NCBI GenBank assembly: GCA_937973685.1 | Contig: CALJKJ010000043.1 | Location: forward strand, 1 to 64,000 | Length of the DNA: 64,000 nucleotides | Source: an uncultured Flavobacteriales bacterium | GTDB lineage: Bacteria; Bacteroidota; Bacteroidia; Flavobacteriales_D; Crocinitomicaceae | Reading direction: 5' to 3' | Part shown: in pieces, positions 1-7,785 of the stretch | Layout: each line of letters opens with the position of its first letter | How positions within the stretch are numbered: the stretch's first letter is position 1 | The notes under the pieces: model-generated | Seen by the model: only the letters and a program-made list of their open reading frames with translations | Database searches by the model: none | Told to the model about the DNA's origin: nothing | Translations under genes and position numbers: made by a program

Positions 1-86
1 CAATCATGCTCAAAAAGAGTTTTAGTTTTTCTGATAAAAAGGCGAAGAAAGCTGTGTCAGAAGCTGCGTTATCGACGGGTGATTAA
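1..86 (+). CDS. C-terminal end of an unidentified protein (partial)
   Basis: An open plus-strand frame enters from the left edge (first full codon at 3) and stops with TAA at 84-86. Its 27 visible residues are Lys/Ser/Ala-rich and end in ALSTGD. It overlaps the 3' end of the minus-strand regulator by 18 bases, as often seen for convergent genes. There is too little sequence to assign a family, and a chance open frame cannot be excluded. Confidence 0.35.
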   Translation, partial: IMLKKSFSFSDKKAKKAVSEAALSTGD

Positions 87-1397
87 TACATCGATAACCT
101 TTTCAAGGTGCAATTTTGTCACCAAACTACCGTCTTCTGATGATAGTATTTGTGCTTTCGTTTTTTCTCCTGTTAGTATTTGTAAGGAGTAATAAAAACA
201 ACTGTCGTAAGTTTTACTAAATGCAAAAAATTGATTCCTATCGATTAATTTACCAAGAGCCAAAGCTTTGTTGCGTTCATTTAAACGTGCATAAGCAAGA
301 GCTTCATAAACTTTTAAGCGTTCATAACCGCCATTATTGAAATAAGTTCTGTCATTAAAGTAATTTGTTTTGACATCTTGAATCAAAGTCAAAACCAACT
401 CGTTTTCATCGGCTACAATTAACCCTTCACACAACCAGAAGTGATAATTTGGAATTTGTTTCCCTTCTAAAAGGGATGACTTAACAGAAGTTGTCCAATA
501 AGAAATTTCGTTTTTGGTTTGTTCAGTTAGTTTCCCCGTTTTTAATTTTTCATAAACACATTGACAGGACAAACTGCGTGCAATAGGAATGGGATGAATT
601 GCAGTAGTTAGTTTAATTTTTTTCAGCTCATCATAATGGTAATTTAGTTGATTTTCTTCACCTAAAAAGTAACTTTTCCAAAAAAGCAGTACGTGTGAAA
701 AGAGCAATTCTTCTGGATTCTTAGCATGTGATAAATATGCTTCCATTCCTTTGTAATGTTGCACAAATAAATAGTCCATGTCTACAAATAACTCAAAATA
801 CATTTGCCGGCCATAGGTGCTTTTTGCCCATTCTTCCCAAACTGCATCTTGTATTTCTGGATAATTGCGCAGTTGAATGCCAATTGTTTGAATCAAGAAA
901 TAAATGTGTTTGTATAAATAATGTTTATTTTCAAATAAAACAGTTATTGAAAAGAGTGTTTTTATAAATGCACAATCCTTTTTTAAAAAGGCATGAAAAA
1001 CAAGGTCGTTGATAAAATTGTAAAACAATGGATTATCATAGAATTGATCCGCTAATAACTTGATTTCTTCACTATTTATTACAGATTCTTGCTGGTATTT
1101 TAAGGATAATGTCCGGATAAATTCTAGATCTGTATCAGACTGATTTTTCCCGATCAAAAACTTATCATAGTTTGGAAAACCACAATAATTTGCAAAAATA
1201 TCCAACGTTGCATTTGATATTTTTGTCGTGTTTTTTTCACCTGCTAGATTGAAAAAACGTCTAATAGTATTGTAGCTTATGATTTTCCCAGTCTTTTCAT
1301 AAATCAACACACTCAATTGTTCGCAGTCGCGTCTGTTTCGAATCGATTTATCAAAATATTTTTCAATGGATTGTTTTATCAAATCGTAATCAGTCAT
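69..1397 (-). CDS. Putative transcriptional regulator, HTH-like N-terminus and helical C-terminus (paralog A)
   Basis: A 442-residue protein with no recognised family name. The first about 80 residues look like a DNA-binding head: a motif around SYNTIRRFFNL is followed by a conserved FANYCGFPNYDKF segment. The rest is predicted alpha-helical. The protein 3773-4867 is a full-length paralog: compare STIYRLFLL, FAKFCGFNDWADF and the late AIHPIPIARSL versus AIHIFPVARYL. I chose ATG at 1397 because it aligns with the paralog's N-terminus and lies behind -7-like hexamer regions at 1417-1438; in-frame ATG 1442 and TTG 1478 are upstream, the latter inside the repeat motif. Regulatory function is inferred from the head domain and from the shared upstream motif. 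Confidence 0.6.
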   Translation of the reverse strand: MTDYDLIKQSIEKYFDKSIRNRRDCEQLSVLIYEKTGKIISYNTIRRFFNLAGEKNTTKISNATLDIFANYCGFPNYDKFLIGKNQSDTDLEFIRTLSLKYQQESVINSEEIKLLADQFYDNPLFYNFINDLVFHAFLKKDCAFIKTLFSITVLFENKHYLYKHIYFLIQTIGIQLRNYPEIQDAVWEEWAKSTYGRQMYFELFVDMDYLFVQHYKGMEAYLSHAKNPEELLFSHVLLFWKSYFLGEENQLNYHYDELKKIKLTTAIHPIPIARSLSCQCVYEKLKTGKLTEQTKNEISYWTTSVKSSLLEGKQIPNYHFWLCEGLIVADENELVLTLIQDVKTNYFNDRTYFNNGGYERLKVYEALAYARLNERNKALALGKLIDRNQFFAFSKTYDSCFYYSLQILTGEKTKAQILSSEDGSLVTKLHLEKVIDVLITRR

Positions 1398-1460
1398 GTG
1401 GGGCAAAGATGTTAAGCAAAAATAGTTTTTTAAAAGTAACATTTTTGTAAAGCGAAGATA

Positions 1461-1490
1461 TGTATCAACTTGTATCAAGTTAGTTCAACT
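1461..1490. promoter_or_regulatory. Three tandem 10-bp motifs upstream of regulator A
   Basis: Three contiguous 10-base units, TGTATCAACT, TGTATCAAGT and TAGTTCAACT, lie 64 bases upstream of the regulator A start. On the minus strand a -7-like TACTTTTA (1438-1431) is 22 nt away and no -33 TTTG is present. One-turn spacing suggests cooperative protein binding on one DNA face. Related units occur at 1573-1592, 3695-3729 and 4879-4898. Confidence 0.55.
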
Positions 1491-1572
1491 TTCACCCCTT
1501 TTTTTATAACCCATCGTTAAACGCCCTATGTTTTCAGTGTTTTTTTAATCAGGCAACATTAGTCGATTAACA

Positions 1573-1592
1573 TGTATCAACTTGTATCCATT
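1573..1592. promoter_or_regulatory. Two tandem 10-bp motifs upstream of the lipoprotein gene
   Basis: TGTATCAACT is followed directly by TGTATCCATT, repeating 16 bases found at 1461-1476. A -7-like AATATTTG (1612-1619) follows after 19 nt, so the motif occupies the place of the -33 element for the plus-strand gene at 1717. The rest of the 318-base divergent interval 1398-1716 holds no other gene. Confidence 0.5.
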
Positions 1593-1716
1593 TTTGTTTA
1601 ACTGTTTTGTTAATATTTGTGAAAACTAATGCAAAGCAGATGCCTTTTCTGCAACCAAAAAGTTAGGTGGTTTCCGAAAAACCTTAAAGAGTAGGAGCAA
1701 TAAAAAAACAAAAACG

Positions 1717-2547
1717 ATGTTTAAAAAATTAGTTTACATTAGTCTTTTAACAGTTTCATTGGTAAGTTGTAAAACTGTTATTCAACCTATGTATGTAACT
1801 ACAAGTGAAGTTGCATCATTAACAACGGGCATGACAAAACAAGAAGCAAAAAGTGCTTTAGGTAATTTAAACCCACACGACATTTTGATGGCACAAGAAG
1901 GTGGATGTGAAGTTCACCAGTACAAGTACAAAACTCCAGAAAAAATAGTAACTCCTTCAAGAGCTGACAAAAAAGATGGTTTAACAGAGGGTAGAAAACA
2001 ATTTGTTGACGAATCTGATGTGTTTTTAATTTACAAAGCTGGAAAATTAGCATCTGTTGTGACAAATGCTGGAAAAGCTGATGCAATCAAATTGATGCAA
2101 GATATAGCAGCAGCACAAGCACTATGCAATGAGTCTGGATTGAAAGGATGTACAGATCCTGCGAGTTTGTCTTATAATCCGAATGCGGTAATTGACGATG
2201 GTTCTTGTACGTATTGTGAATGTGGTTCTGTTCCAAATCCTAATTATAACCCGAACCGTCCGGTTTCAGATTGCAATCAAAAATGTGTGAAGATCGAAAC
2301 TGAAGTTCAAAATAACGATCCAGGATGTACAAATTGTGATTTGATAGACAAATTGTCTAAAACAAATGCTAATGTGAACATCAATGTTAGTTTACCATCG
2401 GATAATGGGTCTGCAGCAAAAGGAACTTCTTCAACTTCTAAATCTTCTAACACGAAAGGTTCAGACACTAAAAAACCAGCCCAACCTACAGAGAAAAAAG
2501 GAAATCCAATTTCCAATTTGAAGAAAAAATTAGTGAAAACAAATTAA
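1717..2547 (+). CDS. BamE/SmpA-like lipoprotein with a GCTDP..DDGSC motif
   Basis: A 276-residue protein with a lipoprotein signal ending in a LVSC lipobox (Cys about 19). Residues about 30-110 resemble the SmpA/OmlA (BamE) fold, with a TTGMTKQEAKSALG segment. A cysteine-rich part contains a GCTDP-NYNP-DDGSC-like motif of the kind seen in surface proteins of marine and aquatic Bacteroidota. The C-terminus (about 225-276) is Ser/Thr/Lys-rich and low in complexity, ending in basic residues. It is followed after 23 bases by a second BamE-like lipoprotein, so the two probably form an operon. Role unknown; envelope localisation is inferred from the lipobox. Confidence 0.7.
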   Translation: MFKKLVYISLLTVSLVSCKTVIQPMYVTTSEVASLTTGMTKQEAKSALGNLNPHDILMAQEGGCEVHQYKYKTPEKIVTPSRADKKDGLTEGRKQFVDESDVFLIYKAGKLASVVTNAGKADAIKLMQDIAAAQALCNESGLKGCTDPASLSYNPNAVIDDGSCTYCECGSVPNPNYNPNRPVSDCNQKCVKIETEVQNNDPGCTNCDLIDKLSKTNANVNINVSLPSDNGSAAKGTSSTSKSSNTKGSDTKKPAQPTEKKGNPISNLKKKLVKTN

Positions 2548-2570
2548 TAGAAATCGTTAAATAAATAATC

Positions 2571-3011
2571 ATGAAAACAGTATCATACTTATATATCCTT
2601 GGACTATCGGTAGTTTTAGCTTCTTGTGGACTTTTTCGTTCTTCGAATGTATCGAACAATTACGCAACTACAACAGAGCAAATTTTTAACTTGGAACAAG
2701 GAATGACCTTGCCAGAAGTTTCTGCTACGCTGAAATCAGAACCGAAAGACGTTTATTCAAACATTGAAACAAAAACAAAAATTGTTGTATACAAATACCG
2801 TTTGAATTACCAAATCGTGCCGTTAAAAGCAAAAAATGACGAGCAATACTTACGCGGTGGTCAATCTGTCTACAAAGACGAAGGTAATTTATACGTTGTC
2901 TTTAGTTCGGATAAAAACGAAATGCTTTATTTCATTACCGATAACGGCAGAAAAATGGGCAAAAGAGAATTGAACGAAGCCTTGAAAATTAAACTAAACA
3001 CCTCTAAATAA
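2571..3011 (+). CDS. BamE/SmpA-like lipoprotein
   Basis: A 146-residue lipoprotein (VVLASC lipobox, Cys about 19) sharing the BamE-like segment LEQGMTLPEVSATL with the gene just upstream, but lacking that protein's cysteine-rich and Lys-rich tail. It ends in a strong terminator. BamE-like folds mediate protein contacts at the outer membrane; the partner here is unknown. The shared domain and short spacing suggest duplication followed by divergence. Confidence 0.7.
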   Translation: MKTVSYLYILGLSVVLASCGLFRSSNVSNNYATTTEQIFNLEQGMTLPEVSATLKSEPKDVYSNIETKTKIVVYKYRLNYQIVPLKAKNDEQYLRGGQSVYKDEGNLYVVFSSDKNEMLYFITDNGRKMGKRELNEALKIKLNTSK

Positions 3012-3018
3012 TTTTAGT

Positions 3019-3048
3019 AAGCGGTCTGATTGTCAGACCGCTTTTTTA
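3019..3048 (+). terminator. Rho-independent terminator after the lipoprotein pair
   Basis: Perfect 11-bp stem, arms 3019-3029 and 3033-3043, with a 3-nt loop and a run of T. It closes the 1717-3011 unit and separates it from the barrel gene starting at 3061. Confidence 0.9.
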
Positions 3049-3060
3049 ATAGATGTTTTT

Positions 3061-3684
3061 ATGAAAAAATTAGTTTTAATTATTATTCTTAGTGTTTCGG
3101 GGATGATCTACGCACAAGATTTGATGTGGGGTTTTACGGTAGATGCGGCTATGAAAAAGCAAGATGATTTCTCTGGGAGTTATTATAATGAAGCATATAA
3201 AAACTCCAATTATTTCGGTGTAGGTGCTCATATCAATTATCGTGTTTTTCGAAAATTATTCGTTCAAAGTGGTTTATTAGTGCACAACAATAAACATACA
3301 GACTATTTATATAAACCAACTTTTGGTGATTATTATTCTGAAACAAAAATTACTCAAAAATCTGTCGATATCCCATTGCAATTGTCATTAAAAGTTTGGA
3401 GGGGATTAAGTTTTTATTCTGGTATTAGTTTCAGTAAATATTTTTCTAAATATGAATCTGAAAACAGTAATGGTTTTGCAGAACTTTCTAAAATAAGTGA
3501 TTTCACCATCAACAAAACCCCTTTTGGCTTGCAATATGCATTTAGTAATGGTCTTACTATTGGCGTGAATAAACAAGTATTGCGGTTAGGGCATAGTTAT
3601 GAAAATAGTATTGTAACAGATTATCATATGAACTATTATACACTTCGCTTGTCGTATGATATTGGTCAGTATGAATGGCAATAA
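3061..3684 (+). CDS. Outer-membrane beta-barrel protein
   Basis: A 207-residue protein with a signal peptide (cleavage after about MIYAQ) followed by alternating aromatic/polar strands typical of the small OMP_b-brl/PorT-like barrels of Bacteroidota. It ends in a short strand, YDIGQYEWQ. It starts 12 bases beyond the preceding terminator's T run, so it needs its own promoter or read-through. It sits between the two paralogous regulators. Function unknown; assignment rests on the signal peptide and strand pattern. Confidence 0.6.
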   Translation: MKKLVLIIILSVSGMIYAQDLMWGFTVDAAMKKQDDFSGSYYNEAYKNSNYFGVGAHINYRVFRKLFVQSGLLVHNNKHTDYLYKPTFGDYYSETKITQKSVDIPLQLSLKVWRGLSFYSGISFSKYFSKYESENSNGFAELSKISDFTINKTPFGLQYAFSNGLTIGVNKQVLRLGHSYENSIVTDYHMNYYTLRLSYDIGQYEWQ

Positions 3685-3694
3685 GGAAATTTAT

Positions 3695-3729
3695 TAGTTC
3701 AACTTAGTTCAAGTTGTTTGGGTTGAAGT
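3695..3729. promoter_or_regulatory. Tandem 10-bp motifs upstream of regulator B
   Basis: TAGTTCAACT (3695-3704) and TAGTTCAAGT (3705-3714) are contiguous, and a degenerate GGGTTGAAGT lies at 3720-3729. A -7-like TATTTTTA (3749-3756) follows 19 nt later. As at 1461-1490, the array runs on into TTCACC. This fits auto- or cross-regulation by the two regulators, which is an inference. Confidence 0.55.
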
Positions 3730-3772
3730 TTCACCTTCCTTTTGTTCTTATTTTTAGGCGTAATTTTAGTGT

Positions 3773-4867
3773 ATGCCAAAACCCAATTTTATTATTACTG
3801 ATTTTCAGAAAAATGAATTGTTTAAAAAATTGTGTATCAAAGTTGGCTTTCCAATTCGCACAAAATTAGATTGCAAAAAAGTCAGCGAATTAATAGAGCA
3901 AGCAGGATTGCCAGGTGTATCTGAAAGCACTATTTACCGATTATTTCTACTCAAACAATACACCAATCAACCTTACCTACATACCCTAAATATCTTTGCG
4001 AAGTTTTGTGGATTCAATGATTGGGCCGATTTTGAAAATGTGCAAACAGAAACTGAAGATTTTGTTAATGGCTTCGGAAAATTTCATACAAAATCCAATC
4101 AATTCAAAAGTCTTATTGCAATTTGTATACATTCGGATGAATTAAAACCATTGGAGATGTATACCGAACAATTTGAAGATACAACCGCAGAACACTTCAA
4201 AGAAAAGTTTGCGGAAGAAATTTTTCAAGCTGTTTTAACCAATAAAAACAACGAAACATTTTTTAAAAGCTTTTACCATTTTTCAGTTATTCGCGAATAT
4301 TTCTTTGAAATTTTGGCCGATCCAACGTTTTCAATTCCAGGATACGAAGCTGGAATCAAGTATTATTTGAAAGATTTAAATCACGAAACCTCAACCAAAG
4401 ATTTGCAAGATCTTGTTTTTGGAAATTGCCTCTTATTTCGTCATTATTATGTAAGCAAACAACTTGAAAAAGCGAAGGAAATTGGTCGTTTCTTGTTTGC
4501 TGAACTAAATTTAACTCCTGATCTCCTAGCAGCGATTCACATATTTCCCGTCGCACGCTATTTAGCTTGTCGTTTAATGTACCTCGAACTCCTACAGCAG
4601 ATTCAGCAAGCACATGAATTATTCGATTCGATTTGTGAAGATATTTCTTCCAAAATGTCTCGTTTAACAATTGAAGAGCAGCGAATCCTGTTTTATTCCT
4701 TGGGAGAAGCGTTGGTCATGAGCACTTTATTTACGCCTGTTCAACACCAGCAATTGAAAGAATTGTTTGCACATTTGTTTCAATTTTTACCCAATCGGGT
4801 ACTCGACCAAAAATTAGACAAAATAGTCCCTTATTTCAATAAAAACAGTTCAATTTTTCAGTTTTAA
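3773..4867 (+). CDS. Putative transcriptional regulator (paralog B)
   Basis: A 364-residue full-length paralog of the protein encoded at 69-1397, about 80 residues shorter. The N-terminal head contains VSESTIYRLFLLKQY and FAKFCGFNDWADF, and a C-terminal helical part contains AAIHIFPVARYLACRL. No enzyme motif is visible. It lies immediately before the nine-gene KAP operon in the same direction, with another copy of the 10-bp motif between. The family name is not known to me. DNA binding is inferred from the head region and from linkage to the repeated motif. Confidence 0.6.
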   Translation: MPKPNFIITDFQKNELFKKLCIKVGFPIRTKLDCKKVSELIEQAGLPGVSESTIYRLFLLKQYTNQPYLHTLNIFAKFCGFNDWADFENVQTETEDFVNGFGKFHTKSNQFKSLIAICIHSDELKPLEMYTEQFEDTTAEHFKEKFAEEIFQAVLTNKNNETFFKSFYHFSVIREYFFEILADPTFSIPGYEAGIKYYLKDLNHETSTKDLQDLVFGNCLLFRHYYVSKQLEKAKEIGRFLFAELNLTPDLLAAIHIFPVARYLACRLMYLELLQQIQQAHELFDSICEDISSKMSRLTIEEQRILFYSLGEALVMSTLFTPVQHQQLKELFAHLFQFLPNRVLDQKLDKIVPYFNKNSSIFQF

Positions 4868-4878
4868 CTCAGCGCGTT

Positions 4879-4927
4879 ACTTGAACTAACTTAAACCGAA
4901 TCTAAGTATAGAGATGCAGTATATTTG
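4879..4927 (+). promoter_or_regulatory. Motif-dependent promoter of the KAP operon
   Basis: ACTTGAACTA and ACTTAAACCG (4879-4898) are two inverted-orientation copies of the 10-bp motif. A perfect -7 element TATATTTG lies at 4920-4927, 21 nt on and 21 bases before the ATG at 4949. No TTTG occurs at the -33 position (about 4897-4900), which is where the motif ends. This suggests activator-dependent transcription. Confidence 0.55.
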
Positions 4928-4948
4928 ATTGATTAAAAAAATTGAATT

Positions 4949-5326
4949 ATGGCTGATATTACTGTAAACGGACGCATAAAAGTGAAAACTTTTCAATCTG
5001 AATTTTTAAAGAAATTTCCATATTTAGTTCCAACTATGAGAACACCAGATGGGAAAGGAATTGATAATGAATTAACTATCGCAGGTGCTCGTACAAAAGC
5101 TATTGGGGAATACAAGCCATCAGGCGAATCTGAATTGTCTATTAATGGTAATTTGACTGTAGGCGGATTTGAAAAACGTTTCAAAGCAGCATTTGGTATG
5201 GATTGTGAAGTGTGTTTCAAAAAAGGAGGTAAATTGACCAAAACAAATGAAACTCATGATAAATTAACCCTAACGGCATTGAATAAGTCAATGATGGAAA
5301 ATGGCGGTGAATTAATCAAACTGTAA
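4949..5326 (+). CDS. Protein of two tandem copies of a small uncharacterised domain
   Basis: A 125-residue protein made of two similar halves: residues about 3-60 (ITVNGRIKVKTFQSEFLKKF, then ELTIAGARTK) and about 63-125 (LSINGNLTVGGFEKRFKAAF, then KLTLTALNKS). The same pattern appears twice more in the next gene. I recall similar beta-alpha-beta-type repeats in Bacteroidota hypothetical proteins but cannot name the family. There is no signal peptide or membrane segment, so it is probably cytoplasmic. First gene of the operon, directly behind the motif-bearing promoter. Confidence 0.65.
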   Translation: MADITVNGRIKVKTFQSEFLKKFPYLVPTMRTPDGKGIDNELTIAGARTKAIGEYKPSGESELSINGNLTVGGFEKRFKAAFGMDCEVCFKKGGKLTKTNETHDKLTLTALNKSMMENGGELIKL

Positions 5327-5331
5327 ATAAG

Positions 5332-5796
5332 ATGTTGAAGTTCTTTTCCAATTTAACTGATAAATTCAAAGCGAAAGATTTTCACATTGCTGCAAATAAA
5401 AAATTAAAAACTATTCAAGCAGAATTCAAAGAAAATTTTGGTCTGACATTGCGTATTTACAAAGGGAAACAATTAGCTGATCCTGAAATGACCATCGCAG
5501 GTTTGAATAAAAAAACAAGCAGCGAAATTCATGCAAATAATGTTGATTTATCCATCAAGGCCTCTTTGAATATTGGTGAATTTGAGAAGCTAATTGAAAA
5601 TCATTTTGGGTTAACTATTCAAGTTGCTAATGAGTTTGATTCTTATTGTGTTAATAATAAATACACGTTAGGACAAGCTTCTCGCAAAGAAGATTTAATT
5701 GATTGGCTTTCTGAACGCGGTATTAATTCAATAGATGAATTTTTAACGAAAGAAAATTGTGCATCATTGGAAGAATACTACAACAAACAAAAATAA
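5332..5796 (+). CDS. Second tandem-repeat protein of the KAP operon
   Basis: A 154-residue protein starting 5 bases after the previous gene. Two repeats of the same domain are visible: residues about 18-75 (KKLKTIQAEFKENFGLTLRI, then EMTIAGLNKK) and about 76-130 (LSIKASLNIGEFEKLIENHF, then KYTLGQASRK), followed by a short acidic helical tail. An N-terminal amphipathic segment (FFSNLTDKFKAKDF) precedes them. It shares its repeat with the upstream protein, so the two may hetero-oligomerise (inference). No catalytic motif seen. Confidence 0.65.
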   Translation: MLKFFSNLTDKFKAKDFHIAANKKLKTIQAEFKENFGLTLRIYKGKQLADPEMTIAGLNKKTSSEIHANNVDLSIKASLNIGEFEKLIENHFGLTIQVANEFDSYCVNNKYTLGQASRKEDLIDWLSERGINSIDEFLTKENCASLEEYYNKQK

Positions 5797-5850
5797 ATTG
5801 TGTTAGCTAATTTCTTTTGTAGCATGAGCTGTTTTTAATAACGTACACAC

Positions 5851-7614
5851 ATGCAAACACCATCCAACATAATCGACAAACCAAGAAAAGAAGGCGCTGC
5901 CGACTTACTTGGTGTAGATAAATACACAGATGCGCTGATCCAATTCATTGAATCAGCGCAAATGCCAACTACACTTGCTATTCAAGGCGAATGGGGAAGT
6001 GGCAAAACGTCTTTACTCAATCAAATTCGTTACCGCTTGTGTGAGGCAGGAGCGAATACAAAAGCCGAAAACGACCTGAAACCCTATTATGGAATTTGGG
6101 TGAATACCTGGCAATATTCGTTGATGAAAAGCAAAGACGAAGCGTTGATTGCAATAATTGGAGGCTTGACAAATGAGATTTTGTCCATTATCAAAGACAA
6201 GCACGAAACGAAGTCAAAAGCAACAATCAATAAAGTAAAAGGGTTGTTTGCTAAACTTGGAAAAGCTGGAGCAAAAGCGGCAGCAAGTACTATTGGTTTG
6301 GAAGGTGATATTGTTGATTCTTTGTTTGATGGACAAGAAAACGAGGTGAACTTGTTGCAATTCAAAACTGCTTTACAAGATGCTATCAATGAATGCTTGG
6401 AAGAAGATCGTAAAGAAGGAAATAATAACCAAGGATTCATTTTCTTTATTGACGACTTGGACCGTATTGATCCACCAGTTGCTGTTGAAATTTTAGAATT
6501 GATTAAAAACATTTTTGAAGTTGAAAACTGCTTGTTTATTCTCGCTATCGATTACGAAGTTGTTGTAAAAGGGTTGGAACCAAAATTCGGACCTCTTACC
6601 GAAAAAAATGAACGTGAATTCCGTTCGTTTTTCGATAAAATTATTCAGTTACCTTTTTCAATGCCCGTAGCTCAATATGATGTAACGACCTTTTTAATGC
6701 AATCGCTTCAAGCAATTGGATACATTGATGAGCGTATTGTACAAGACGATTACCTGAAAGAGAAATTAGCCGATTTAACCTTACTTTCTGTAGGAACAAA
6801 TCCACGGTCACTCAAACGATTAATAAACACACTTTCCTTGCTCAACATTATAGGCAAGATGGAAGACAATAATCAGAAAGAAATTCATGAATTACTCATC
6901 AATTACGCACTGGTTTGTATTCAAATTGCTTATCCAAAAATATACGAACTCTTAACGCAAGAACCCGCGTTTAGAGAATGGACAGATCAAACAGCTAAGA
7001 AGTTACGCTTATCTGAATTAACAGAGGCGCAATTAGTAGTATTGAATAGCACACATGAATTTGATGAAGAATGGGAGCAAGTGCTTTTCCGTAAATGTCA
7101 ACAAGATCCATACATGGCTTCAAGGGCATTTCAACTTTCTCAATTATTAAATTACATTATTGAATTGGTTCCGGATAATCTGAGTTTTTCAGAAGAAATC
7201 GCACGAATCATTGGTTATAGTGCTGTAACAAGTGTCAATTTAGATGCTGTTCCAAAACCTACAGCTAAAGGAGAAAAAGTGCGTTACGAAGGATTTGCTG
7301 CATTGGCAGAAATTTTGAAAGCGAATAAATTTTCAGCGGATTATATAGCCAACTTAAAAGGAATACACGATGCGATTCAACATCATTTCTCTTCGCTCAT
7401 TCAAGTGAATTACACACCAAATTTTATCACCTTTATTTGTACGCAACCCAAGGGTAGAAGTAAAACATTTTTGTTTGTTCGATTCAAGAAAAATAACGTG
7501 CAATTCGAGTATGCCGGTAAAACAGCTCAGTTGACTCAAACAGCCGATTTAACAGCTGATTTAATGCAACAATTGGTGGAGGCGTTTAATAATTTATCGC
7601 AAAAACAAATTTAA
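5851..7614 (+). CDS. KAP-family P-loop NTPase
   Basis: A 587-residue NTPase. Walker A is GEWGSGKT (residues 46-53) and Walker B is FIFFIDDLD (196-204). Between them is the KAP-typical segment GIWVNTWQYS, and after them come the conserved LAIDYEVV and FRSFFDKIIQLPFSMP. KAP NTPases include the phage-exclusion protein PifA and animal Kidins220. Unlike many bacterial members, I see no transmembrane insertion in the P-loop domain; separate small membrane proteins are encoded just downstream. Residues about 480-587 form a distinct C-terminal alpha/beta domain that may resemble DUF5655-like modules (tentative). Central component of the operon. Confidence 0.88.
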   Translation: MQTPSNIIDKPRKEGAADLLGVDKYTDALIQFIESAQMPTTLAIQGEWGSGKTSLLNQIRYRLCEAGANTKAENDLKPYYGIWVNTWQYSLMKSKDEALIAIIGGLTNEILSIIKDKHETKSKATINKVKGLFAKLGKAGAKAAASTIGLEGDIVDSLFDGQENEVNLLQFKTALQDAINECLEEDRKEGNNNQGFIFFIDDLDRIDPPVAVEILELIKNIFEVENCLFILAIDYEVVVKGLEPKFGPLTEKNEREFRSFFDKIIQLPFSMPVAQYDVTTFLMQSLQAIGYIDERIVQDDYLKEKLADLTLLSVGTNPRSLKRLINTLSLLNIIGKMEDNNQKEIHELLINYALVCIQIAYPKIYELLTQEPAFREWTDQTAKKLRLSELTEAQLVVLNSTHEFDEEWEQVLFRKCQQDPYMASRAFQLSQLLNYIIELVPDNLSFSEEIARIIGYSAVTSVNLDAVPKPTAKGEKVRYEGFAALAEILKANKFSADYIANLKGIHDAIQHHFSSLIQVNYTPNFITFICTQPKGRSKTFLFVRFKKNNVQFEYAGKTAQLTQTADLTADLMQQLVEAFNNLSQKQI

Positions 7615-7785
7615 ATGTTCGGTTTTAAGGGTAAATATGGCATTTCTTTCTCCTTGAAACGCTTGTTAGGAATCACAGGAATGAAAAGTAGTTTTGCACA
7701 AAAAACGGGAATTCCTACAACTAAAGGTGGGTTGGAACGCAAAATTGGCAGAACAATATTGGCTGTTTTTAAACCAAAAAAATGA
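7615..7785 (+). CDS. Small, very basic conserved-looking protein
   Basis: A 56-residue protein whose ATG directly abuts the KAP stop codon and whose TGA overlaps the next ATG (ATGA at 7782-7785). It is rich in Lys/Arg/Gly, with FSLKRLLGITGMKSSFAQK and GGLERKIGR segments, and has no membrane helix. This style of short basic protein occurs in many bacteria, but I cannot name the family. Perfect packing between two operon genes supports it being real. It could bind nucleic acid or a partner (inference from charge only). Confidence 0.7.
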   Translation: MFGFKGKYGISFSLKRLLGITGMKSSFAQKTGIPTTKGGLERKIGRTILAVFKPKK

